Shown piece after piece: positions 53,063 to 59,872 of a DNA stretch of 59,872 bases (the stretch's first letter is position 1; each line of letters opens with the position of its first letter). The stretch is from assembly GCA_015066205.1 (NCBI GenBank), contig SVOV01000012.1:1-59872 (forward strand). Reading direction: 5' to 3'. The position numbers were made by a program, and so were the translations under genes. The notes beneath the pieces are model-generated. The model was not told where the DNA came from and searched no databases. It saw only the letters and a list, made by a program, of their open reading frames with translations. Source of the stretch: Oscillospiraceae bacterium. Its GTDB lineage: Bacteria; Bacillota; Clostridia; Oscillospirales; Acutalibacteraceae.

Positions 53063-54346
53063 TTGAGTGAATATGTAATAGAGGGCGGTCACAGGCTTTT
53101 CGGTGAATGTGATGTACAGGGCGCAAAAAACAGTGCTCTGCCCATTCTTGCCGCCACTCTTCTTTGTAACGGTAAAAGCACAATAAAAAATTGCCCCGAG
53201 ATACTTGATATCAGGGCAACAACGAAAATTCTTGAGTTTCTTGGCTGTAGGACCGAGAGAAAGGGACACTTCCTTACGGTCGATCCCTCCTCAGCGGACG
53301 GCTGTGAGATTCCCGAAACTCTTATGAGAGAAATGCGTTCATCCGTAATTTTTCTCGGGGCGATTCTTGCAAGAAACGGCAAGGTCCGTCTTTCCACCCC
53401 GGGAGGGTGTGAAATAGGGCTCAGGCCCATTGACCTTCACCTTGACGGTATGCGCCGTCTGGGTGCTGAGATAAAAGAAGAATTCGGTCATATTGAATGT
53501 AGTGCCCCCGAGGGACTCAAAGGAGCAAATATTACTCTGTCATTTCCCAGTGTGGGTGCCACGGAAAATATAATTATTGCGGCAAGTGTTGCGAAAGGAA
53601 CTACTACCCTAAGAAATGCCGCCTGCGAGCCTGAAATAAGCGATCTTGCGGATTTTCTCAATTCCTGCGGAGCAAGAATATCAGGAGCAGGTCAGGGAAC
53701 CGTGGTTATTGAGGGGGTAAAAAGCCTTAACGGAACAACTCATTCAGTAATTACAGACAGAATTGCCGCTGCCACCTATCTTTGCGCCGCGGCAGTGACA
53801 GGGGGAGAGATAAAGCTCAACAATATCATCCCCGCGCATCTCGGTCCAATGATAGAGATATTTGAGGACACGGGATGTAAGATCAGGACAGAAAGCAATA
53901 ACATCCGTCTTAAAGCCCCCGAAAGGCTTCGAAGCGTTAAGCTTATAAGGACTATGCCGTACCCGGGCTTCCCGACGGATATTCAGGCGCCTGTTGTTGC
54001 AATGCTTACAAAGGCCGACGGAACCTCTGTGCTCATTGAAACAATATTCGAAAACAGGTATAAATATATAGGGGAGCTTGTACGCCTCGGTGCCCGTCTT
54101 CGTGTTGACGGCAGAATGGCTGTCATTGAGGGAGTTGAAAGACTGCACGGGGCAAGAGTCAGAACAACAGACCTCAGAGGCGGTGCGGCACTCATCGTCG
54201 CGGGGCTTGCGGCTCAGGGTACAACGGTTATATCCGAAATCAGGCATATCGAAAGGGGATATGAAGCCCCCGAAAAAATACTCGGTATGCTTTCTGCAAA
54301 TATTAAAAGGATCGATACGGGAGAAAATACTGATGAACAGGAATGA
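53063..54346 (+). CDS. murA: UDP-GlcNAc 1-carboxyvinyltransferase
   Basis: A 427-residue enzyme for the first committed step of peptidoglycan synthesis. GAKNSALPILAATLL holds the catalytic Lys, and STPGGCEIGLRPIDLHL the Cys that fosfomycin modifies. The start is TTG at 53063 with GAAGGCGG upstream. Its stop overlaps the ftsQ start by 14 bases. MurA within this cluster is seen in several Clostridia. Confidence 0.95.
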   Translation: MSEYVIEGGHRLFGECDVQGAKNSALPILAATLLCNGKSTIKNCPEILDIRATTKILEFLGCRTERKGHFLTVDPSSADGCEIPETLMREMRSSVIFLGAILARNGKVRLSTPGGCEIGLRPIDLHLDGMRRLGAEIKEEFGHIECSAPEGLKGANITLSFPSVGATENIIIAASVAKGTTTLRNAACEPEISDLADFLNSCGARISGAGQGTVVIEGVKSLNGTTHSVITDRIAAATYLCAAAVTGGEIKLNNIIPAHLGPMIEIFEDTGCKIRTESNNIRLKAPERLRSVKLIRTMPYPGFPTDIQAPVVAMLTKADGTSVLIETIFENRYKYIGELVRLGARLRVDGRMAVIEGVERLHGARVRTTDLRGGAALIVAGLAAQGTTVISEIRHIERGYEAPEKILGMLSANIKRIDTGENTDEQE

Positions 54347-55499
54347 CAATGATATTTTAGGTTCAGGCAACAGCCGTTTTTCTGATGAGGACAGAGCAAG
54401 AATTGCACAGGAAAATGCGGGTGCAAGAAGAGAAATGAAGCGCCGCCTTGAAGAAAGAAGAGCGAGCGAAAGGGTGAAAACGGAGGCTGATATTCCGGAT
54501 TCTCCGCCTGAAAAGAATAAGATCTCTTCACCTAAAAAGCAAAAGACGGCTTCGGAAAAGAATAAGCCAAAAAGCCCGTCAAAAGGAAAAACGACAGGCT
54601 CTTCACAGACGGGAAGCCGTAATGACAGAGTAAAGGGCAGTCAGCAGGAGAGAAAAAAGCACTCAAAGAGAAACACCAATCTCATTATTGCTCTGTTCTT
54701 TATTGTGGCTCTCAGCTTTATCGTTATATTTGCCGCCTTTGCTCTGAAGGTCAATACCGTTGAAATAGAGGGCAGTGAAAGATACTCCGATAAAACAGTA
54801 ACACAGGCGGCAGGCTTGGTACAGCCGGTGAGTATGATTCTTTTCAATGCCGAGCATGCAGAGAATAAGATCGAAACATCTCTTCCCTTTATTGAAAACG
54901 CCGAGATAAAAAGAAAATGGCCTGATAAGCTTCTTGTTACTCTTGAGGATGCAGTACCCGCTCTTGCCGTTGATACGGGTGAGGGATATATTCTTATGAA
55001 CCGCTCTCTCAAGGTGCTCGATGACGATGCCGTGACAATAGGGGAGGACGCCGCTCTTTTAAGAGGTGTTTCCGTGGCATCTTCCGTTCCCGGAACGGTG
55101 ATAGAATTCACCGATGATATAAGCCGTGATGAATTCCTCGCTCTTATACGCTCTTTTGAGGAATTCGGAATTGAAAATATCACCGAATATGATCTCTCTC
55201 TTTTGTCGGATGTTACGGTAGTGCTTGAGCACAGGGTTGAAATAAAGCTCGGTACTCTCGTCGGCTCTGCGAAAAAACTTGGCTTTGCAAGATATGTAAT
55301 TGACAAAACGATAAATTCCGACAAAAAGCATCCCATTGTCATAGATTTCACTGCTGACGGCAAGGCATATGCCAGAATCAAGAATGACAGCAATGTAAGC
55401 TTTGATGAGCCTGAAACGGTGCTTCCCGAGGCTGAAAGCACAACGGCAGCAGGTGAGGAGAGTACCTCGTCCGCTGACGGCAGCTTTTCGGTAGGATAA
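54333..55499 (+). CDS. ftsQ: Cell division protein FtsQ/DivIB
   Basis: A 388-residue bitopic protein. The cytoplasmic N-terminus is long (about 110 residues), highly charged and rich in Lys, Ser and Pro; then one helix (LIIALFFIVALSFIVIFAAF) and a POTRA domain (VNTVEIEGSERYSDKTVTQA), followed by the FtsQ beta domain and a Thr/Ser/Glu-rich tail. It stabilises the FtsL/DivIC-PBP complex. The ATG at 54333 lies inside the end of murA. Confidence 0.85.
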   Translation: MNRNDNDILGSGNSRFSDEDRARIAQENAGARREMKRRLEERRASERVKTEADIPDSPPEKNKISSPKKQKTASEKNKPKSPSKGKTTGSSQTGSRNDRVKGSQQERKKHSKRNTNLIIALFFIVALSFIVIFAAFALKVNTVEIEGSERYSDKTVTQAAGLVQPVSMILFNAEHAENKIETSLPFIENAEIKRKWPDKLLVTLEDAVPALAVDTGEGYILMNRSLKVLDDDAVTIGEDAALLRGVSVASSVPGTVIEFTDDISRDEFLALIRSFEEFGIENITEYDLSLLSDVTVVLEHRVEIKLGTLVGSAKKLGFARYVIDKTINSDKKHPIVIDFTADGKAYARIKNDSNVSFDEPETVLPEAESTTAAGEESTSSADGSFSVG

Positions 55500-55572
55500 A
55501 ACCGAAAAACGCTCTGTCGGAAAGAATGACAAAAATACTGTAACTTATTTGTAATATTTTTTAATTTTTTTC

Positions 55573-55601
55573 TTGAATTTTATAAATAAGTATGTTAGTA
55601 T
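55573..55601 (+). promoter_or_regulatory. Separate promoter of ftsZ
   Basis: TTGAAT (55573-55578), 17-base spacer, TAGTAT (55596-55601), in an AT-rich gap of 144 bases after ftsQ. It would allow ftsZ to be made at a higher level than the rest of the cluster. Confidence 0.65.
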
Positions 55602-55643
55602 AAAAAATGACTGTAATTGTAAAATTAAACGGAGGATATAAAT

Positions 55644-56747
55644 ATGGGTTTTGAAATGTCAAATGAGTATGATCTTGTGACTCAGATAAAGGTTGTCGGT
55701 GTAGGCGGAGGCGGCGGAAATGCCGTTAACCGCATGGTTGAATCAAATGTCAAGGGCGTTGAATTCATCGCTGTCAATACTGATAAGCAGGTTCTTATAA
55801 ATTCCAAGGCAACAACAAAGATTCAGATCGGTGAAAAGGTTACTCAGGGTCAGGGTGCAGGCTCCAAGCCCGAGGTAGGTAAAAAAGCCGCTGAAGAAAG
55901 CCTCGAGGCTATTAACGAGGTTCTTGCAGGAACTGATATGGTATTCATCACCGCAGGTATGGGCGGCGGTACAGGTACAGGTGCTGCTCCCGTTATTGCT
56001 CAGCTTGCAAAGGATAAGGGTATTCTTACAGTAGGTATAGTTACAAAGCCCTTCGAGTTTGAAGGACGCCGCCGTATGCAGATGGCAGAGGCAGGTATTG
56101 CAGAGCTTGCTCAGCATGTAGACAGCCTTATTGTTATCCCCAATGAAAGACTTAAGCTCGTTTCCGATCAGAAGATCACCTTCCTCAATGCCTTCACAAT
56201 TGCTGATGATGTGCTTCGTCAGGGTGTGAAGAGTATTGCAGAGCTTATCAAGATTCCCGGAATCATCAATCTTGACTTTGCTGATGTTACTTCAATAATG
56301 AAGGATGCAGGCCACGCTCATATGGGTGTCGGCAGAGCAAACGGCAAGGATAAGGCTGAAACTGCAGCAAATGCAGCTATCTCCAGTCCTCTTCTCGAAA
56401 CAACAATTCAGGGTGCAAAGGGTGTTATTATTCTTATTTCCGCATCCACAGATATGACTCTTGATGATGTTGATGCAGCTGCAACTATCGTTAAGGATGC
56501 TGCTGACATTGATGCAAATATCATCTTCGGTGTTTCAACCGATCCCTCTCTTGATGATGAAATGGTGGTAACAGTTATTGCAACAGGCTTCGGCAAGGAC
56601 GGTAACAGCGTTCCTCCCGCTCCCGAGGCAAAGGCAGAGGCTGCTGAACCCGTTTCTGAAGCTGCTCCCGAAAAGGAAGAGAGCGAAACAGGCGTTGATG
56701 ATGAAAGCCTTATGGACATCTTCAACTTCTTCAAGAATAAGAACTGA
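55644..56747 (+). CDS. ftsZ: Cell division GTPase FtsZ
   Basis: A 367-residue tubulin homologue that forms the division ring. [13 protein letters not shown] near the N-terminus and the tubulin signature [11 protein letters not shown] bind [14 protein letters not shown] is the T7 synergy loop. After an Ala/Glu linker the C-terminal peptide is [16 protein letters not shown]. The usual partner ftsA is not next to it, which is common in Clostridia, where SepF may serve as anchor. Confidence 0.97.
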   Translation: MGFEMSNEYDLVTQIKVVGVGGGGGNAVNRMVESNVKGVEFIAVNTDKQVLINSKATTKIQIGEKVTQGQGAGSKPEVGKKAAEESLEAINEVLAGTDMVFITAGMGGGTGTGAAPVIAQLAKDKGILTVGIVTKPFEFEGRRRMQMAEAGIAELAQHVDSLIVIPNERLKLVSDQKITFLNAFTIADDVLRQGVKSIAELIKIPGIINLDFADVTSIMKDAGHAHMGVGRANGKDKAETAANAAISSPLLETTIQGAKGVIILISASTDMTLDDVDAAATIVKDAADIDANIIFGVSTDPSLDDEMVVTVIATGFGKDGNSVPPAPEAKAEAAEPVSEAAPEKEESETGVDDESLMDIFNFFKNKN

Positions 56748-56824
56748 TAAACGCTTTCGGAGAAATAGTCCGTGTAAAACGGAATAGTTTTCTCTTGCGG
56801 TGAAAGACTGTAAATGAAATTTTA

Positions 56825-56861
56825 CGCGGGGCGTGCTGAAAGTGCGCCTTCGCTTTTTTGA
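56825..56861 (+). terminator. Probable terminator after ftsZ
   Basis: GCGGGGC pairs with GCGCCTTCGC (with G-T pairs and a bulge), followed by T6, just before the next start codon. Confidence 0.5.
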
Positions 56862-56864
56862 TTT

Positions 56865-57500
56865 ATGAGTATAAAAAACATCGTTTTTGATTTCGGAAAT
56901 GTCATCGGAATTTACGACCCTGAAAGAATTCTTGAGAGGTTTTCTCTTACCCGTGAGGAAAAGGAGCTTTTTATCAAGGAGATATTTGAAGATCCCCTGT
57001 GGAAAGAGGCTGACAGAGGCTGTTCCTACAGAGATGTTCTTTTTTATGAAAGGGTGAAGGAGCTTCCCGAAAGGCTTCGGAGTGTGTTTTTCTCCTCAGT
57101 AGCAAGATATGATTTTGAAGACGCTTTTATGCCTCAGAAAGACGGAATTGAGGAGCTTATAAGAGAGCTTAAAAATAAAGGCTACGGGATATATCTTCTC
57201 AGTAATATCGGACTCGGATTCCATGTGCTTCAGCTGAAACGCAGTGTTTTCAGGTTTTTTGACGGGAAATTCGCAACCTGTGACTGCGGACTGCTGAAGC
57301 CTGAAAAAGAGGTTTATGAGGCTTTTTTCGAGAAGTTTTCCCTGACTGCACAGGAATGTCTTTTTGTGGATGACAGTGCCGAAAATGTAAAGGCGGGTAT
57401 AAATGCCGGAATGTCGGCTTTTACATATAATGCTTTGTATGAGGACATAAGCTGTCTTCGTAAAAGGCTTCGTGAATACGGTATAAATGCGGATATTTGA
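56865..57500 (+). CDS. HAD-superfamily phosphatase, YihX-like
   Basis: A 211-residue hydrolase. Motif I is [11 protein letters not shown] (nucleophile Asp), motif II LLSNIG, motif III Lys in GLLKPEKEV, motif [10 protein letters not shown]. The FDFGNV form with Gly at the usual second Asp is characteristic of YihX-type enzymes, which act on sugar phosphates such as glucose-1-phosphate. The substrate here is unknown. No clear ribosome-binding site precedes it, and a T-tract is immediately upstream. It overlaps no gene and lies 13 bases before proS. Confidence 0.8.
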   Translation: MSIKNIVFDFGNVIGIYDPERILERFSLTREEKELFIKEIFEDPLWKEADRGCSYRDVLFYERVKELPERLRSVFFSSVARYDFEDAFMPQKDGIEELIRELKNKGYGIYLLSNIGLGFHVLQLKRSVFRFFDGKFATCDCGLLKPEKEVYEAFFEKFSLTAQECLFVDDSAENVKAGINAGMSAFTYNALYEDISCLRKRLREYGINADI

Positions 57501-57513
57501 AAGGAAATTGTTT

Positions 57514-58953
57514 ATGGCAGAGAACAAAAAAATGGTTGAAGCCATTACCGCTATGGAAGAGGATTTCGGTAAATGGTATACAGATGTTGTAAAAAAAGCA
57601 GACCTTATTGACTATTCAAGCGTTAAGGGCTGTATGATAATCCGCCCCTACGGCTATGCTATATGGGAGCTTCTTCAGAAGCAGATGGATGAGAGATTCA
57701 AGGAAACAGGCCACGAAAATATTTATATGCCTCTCTTTATTCCCGAATCTCTTCTTCAGAAGGAAAAGGACCATGTTGAGGGCTTTGCTCCCGAGGTTGC
57801 ATGGGTAACTCACGGCGGAAGTGAGCCTCTTCAGGAGCGCCTTTGCGTAAGACCTACATCAGAAACTCTTTTCTGTGAGCATTATGCAAATGTTGTTCAG
57901 TCCTACAGAGATCTTCCCAAGCTCTATAATCAGTGGTGTAATGTTGTAAGATGGGAAAAGACCACAAGACCCTTCCTTCGTTCAAGAGAATTCTTATGGC
58001 AGGAGGGCCATACGGTACACGCAACTGCCGAGGAGGCTATTGAAGAAACAGAGCGTATGCTTAACCTCTATGCAGATTTCTGCAAGGATGTTCTCAATAT
58101 GCCCGTTATTAAGGGCAGAAAGACCGAATCCGACAAGTTTGCAGGTGCAGAGGCTACTTATGCCATTGAAGCTCTTATGCACGACGGTAAGGCTCTTCAG
58201 GCGGGTACATCCCACTATTTCGGCGACGGCTTTGCAAGAGCCTTCAATATGACCTACACGGATAAGGAAAACAAACAGCAGTATGTTCATCAGACCTCCT
58301 GGGGTACAACAACAAGACTTATCGGTGCTGTTATTATGTCCCACGGTGACAATAACGGTCTTGTTCTTCCTCCTAAGGTAGCTCCCACACAGGTCGTTAT
58401 TATTCCCATTGCGGCTCATAAGCCCGGTGTTAAGGAAAAGGCAGAGGAGCTCAGAGCCCGTCTTCACTCTCAGTTCAGAGTAAAGTGCGATAATTCCGAT
58501 AATTCAGCAGGCTGGAAATTTGCTGAATACGAAATGAAGGGTGTGCCGCTCCGTCTTGAGATAGGCCCCAAGGATATCGAAAATAATCAGTGTGTTCTTG
58601 TGCGCCGTGATAACAGAGAAAAGTATTTCGTATCTCTCGATAACCTTGAAGAGGAGATCGCAAGACTTCTCAATGAGCTTGGTAATGCTCTTTATGAAAA
58701 GGCTCTTCAGAACATCGAAAAGAAGACTTACAGATGTACTTCTATTGACGAGATCAAGGCAGCGCTTGAAGCTAACGGCGACGGCTTTGTCAAAGCTATG
58801 TGGTGCGGCAGCGAGGAATGCGAGGATAAGGTCAAGGAGCTTACGGGAGTCGGCTCAAGATGTATTCCCTTTGAACAGGAAAACCTTTCAGAAACCTGTG
58901 TATGCTGCGGTAAAAAAGCAATCAATATGGTTGTCTGGGGCAATGCATATTAA
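57514..58953 (+). CDS. proS: Prolyl-tRNA synthetase, archaeal/eukaryotic-type
   Basis: A 479-residue class II synthetase of the short type 3 form, without the editing insert of ordinary bacterial ProRS. Motif 2 is in [20 protein letters not shown], motif 3 in [16 protein letters not shown] region. The C-terminal zinc-type domain has Cys 431, 436, 462 and 465 and ends in Tyr, as in archaeal enzymes. The ATG at 57514 has AAAGGA 8 bases upstream. Clostridia often carry this type. Confidence 0.95.
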   Translation: MAENKKMVEAITAMEEDFGKWYTDVVKKADLIDYSSVKGCMIIRPYGYAIWELLQKQMDERFKETGHENIYMPLFIPESLLQKEKDHVEGFAPEVAWVTHGGSEPLQERLCVRPTSETLFCEHYANVVQSYRDLPKLYNQWCNVVRWEKTTRPFLRSREFLWQEGHTVHATAEEAIEETERMLNLYADFCKDVLNMPVIKGRKTESDKFAGAEATYAIEALMHDGKALQAGTSHYFGDGFARAFNMTYTDKENKQQYVHQTSWGTTTRLIGAVIMSHGDNNGLVLPPKVAPTQVVIIPIAAHKPGVKEKAEELRARLHSQFRVKCDNSDNSAGWKFAEYEMKGVPLRLEIGPKDIENNQCVLVRRDNREKYFVSLDNLEEEIARLLNELGNALYEKALQNIEKKTYRCTSIDEIKAALEANGDGFVKAMWCGSEECEDKVKELTGVGSRCIPFEQENLSETCVCCGKKAINMVVWGNAY

Positions 58954-58972
58954 TAAATAAATTACAGGCTTA

Positions 58973-59006
58973 GGCGTTGTGTTCATAAGGACACAACGCC
59001 GGTTTG
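58973..59006 (+). terminator. Terminator of proS
   Basis: GGCGTTGTGT pairs with ACACAACGCC around an 8-base loop, followed by GGTTTGGTTT. Confidence 0.75.
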
Positions 59007-59046
59007 GTTTGCCTTTCGGCGAGTGATATTGCTTATATTAAAAAAC

Positions 59047-59079
59047 AACAGGCGGTGAGTGTTCTCACCGCCTGCGTTT
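59047..59079 (-). terminator. Terminator of the dockerin-like gene
   Basis: Minus strand GCAGGCGGTGAG pairs with CTCACCGCCTG around a short loop, followed by TTGTTTTTT. Confidence 0.8.
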
Positions 59080-59107
59080 ATTCGGTTTTTATTCCGAAAA
59101 ATTCGGA

Positions 59108-59872
59108 TCAAAGGGTTTCAAGACCAACAGATGCTCTGAGGATAAGACGAGCGTCACCGGCCTTGATTATGCCGTCCTTGTCAACATCAGCTGCCTTGAA
59201 CTGAGCGTCAGTGAGCTTTTCAAGATCAACAGATGCACGGAGAGCAAGTCTTGCGTCACCGGCCTTGATTTCACCGTCAGCATCGACGTCGCCGAGCACT
59301 ACAGCTGAGGGGATGGTATAGGTTTCTTCAAAGAGACCTGTAAGAAGATCGTCAACGAGGTCAATAACAGCCTTGTTTACCTTCTTGTCAAAGAGAGATG
59401 CTTCTTCGTTTTCAGCAAGCATATCAACAGCTGCCTTGATGTCAAAGTTGAGGAGATTTCCGAGGAACTTGTCAAGAAGCATTGTTTCAAAGTCGAATGC
59501 GAAAAGGTCATTTCCGCAGCCTGCTATGAAGGAAAGATCGAAGAGAGAATCAAGGATAACATTGAGCTTGAAGAAGCCGCCTTCACCGTCAAGCTTACCT
59601 CTTTCAGTTGAAAGACCGTCAGCAGAAGCGGGAAGTCCGTCTACGAAATTAAGAGCCCAGTCTACGATATCATCAAGATAGTCGTTACCTGTCCAAGCAG
59701 ATGTATCATCGGGAAGAGTAAAGTATGTTGTGCCGCTGTTGTGAGCGAGAGCCTTTGCTGCAACTTCCATACCGATTTCGAATACGAGGTCGAGACAAGC
59801 TGCTTCGTCCATCTTTTCAACGTTTTTTGCATCTGCAACTGCAGTAATTTCCATAGGAACCCATTCATCATT
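59108..59872 (-). CDS. Dockerin-like secreted protein, 5' end beyond the window
   Basis: The last 254 codons of a longer gene; the frame is open to the window edge. The C-terminal 65 residues hold two EF-hand-like dockerin repeats (GDVDADGEIKAGDARLALRA and AADVDKDGIIKAGDARLILR). Dockerins bind cohesins in cellulosomes, though these variants with DARLxLRASV are also found on proteins of unknown partner in gut Clostridia. The upstream part is acidic and alpha-helical, with no catalytic domain I recognise. Signal peptide and N-terminal domains are out of view. Confidence 0.75.
   Translation of the reverse strand, partial: NDEWVPMEITAVADAKNVEKMDEAACLDLVFEIGMEVAAKALAHNSGTTYFTLPDDTSAWTGNDYLDDIVDWALNFVDGLPASADGLSTERGKLDGEGGFFKLNVILDSLFDLSFIAGCGNDLFAFDFETMLLDKFLGNLLNFDIKAAVDMLAENEEASLFDKKVNKAVIDLVDDLLTGLFEETYTIPSAVVLGDVDADGEIKAGDARLALRASVDLEKLTDAQFKAADVDKDGIIKAGDARLILRASVGLETL

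Noticed and set aside
54641-55441. Open frame of 266 codons opposite ftsQ
   Set aside because: Ser/Thr-rich antisense reading of a Glu/Lys-rich gene; typical shadow.
57487-57513. T-box or longer start before proS
   Set aside because: No room for a T-box between the HAD gene and proS; the upstream ATG at 57487 lacks a suitable ribosome-binding site and conservation.
1-59872. Search for tRNA genes, rRNA and CRISPR arrays
   Set aside because: No cloverleaf with a GGTTCGAATC-type T-arm, no rRNA-like block and no regular direct-repeat array were seen by eye; a covariance or repeat search was not possible.

Overview
The window looks like chromosomal DNA of an anaerobic, gut-type member of the Clostridia, most likely in the Oscillospirales/Ruminococcaceae. 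The supports are a PASTA-domain penicillin-binding protein in a Firmicutes-style division and cell-wall cluster, a PyrK/PyrD type 1B dihydroorotate dehydrogenase, formate-tetrahydrofolate ligase, an archaeal-type prolyl-tRNA synthetase, dockerin-like repeats in a secreted protein, and a MurE with the DNPR motif of meso-diaminopimelate enzymes. The taxon is inferred from gene content only; no 16S or other marker RNA lies in the window.

Layout. 1-1.2 kb: a NahK-like sugar kinase. 1.3-3.3 kb, minus strand: a TPM-domain membrane protein and a double zinc-ribbon membrane protein. 3.5-9.7 kb, minus strand: four genes from one strong promoter (glycosidase-like protein, ceramidase-like protein, Gfo/Idh/MocA oxidoreductase, Cys-rich protein). 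9.9-10.3 kb: a small secreted protein. 10.4-14.4 kb: a complete potABCD polyamine transporter. 14.5-17.3 kb: an AT-rich accessory stretch with an Rhs (YD-repeat) remnant, a frameshifted DUF5071 gene, small orphan genes, an Imm40-like protein, copies of a REP-like GGGGACGGTT repeat and an ABC-transporter stub. 17.3-18.7 kb: an exonuclease and an Mrp ATPase. 18.8-19.05 kb: a long inverted repeat between two terminators. 19.1-21.7 kb: four hypothetical genes, including an HExxH protein flanked by the same repeats.

21.8-42.9 kb is a 21-kb minus-strand nucleotide supercluster. The pyrimidine genes come first (pyrC-carB-pyrK-pyrD-pyrF-pyrE-pyrB) behind a consensus promoter. The purine genes follow (purE-purF-purM-purN-purO-AICAR transformylase-purD-purL-fhs) behind their own promoter and a ZTP (pfl) riboswitch with a terminator. 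Points of note are a PurF without its N-terminal catalytic Cys, separate AICAR transformylase and archaeal-type IMP cyclohydrolase in place of fused PurH, an aspartate carbamoyltransferase carrying a PyrI-like zinc tail, and no carA. Fhs supplies the 10-formyl-THF used by PurN and AICAR transformylase.

43.2-56.8 kb: a small lipoprotein, then the division and cell-wall cluster mraZ-rsmH-ftsL-PBP-murE-mraY-ftsW-murG-murA-ftsQ-ftsZ. It lacks murF, murD, murC and ftsA. 56.9-59.0 kb: a HAD phosphatase and proS. 59.1 kb to the end: the 3' part of a dockerin-like secreted protein gene. I saw no tRNA, rRNA, CRISPR array or intact transposase.
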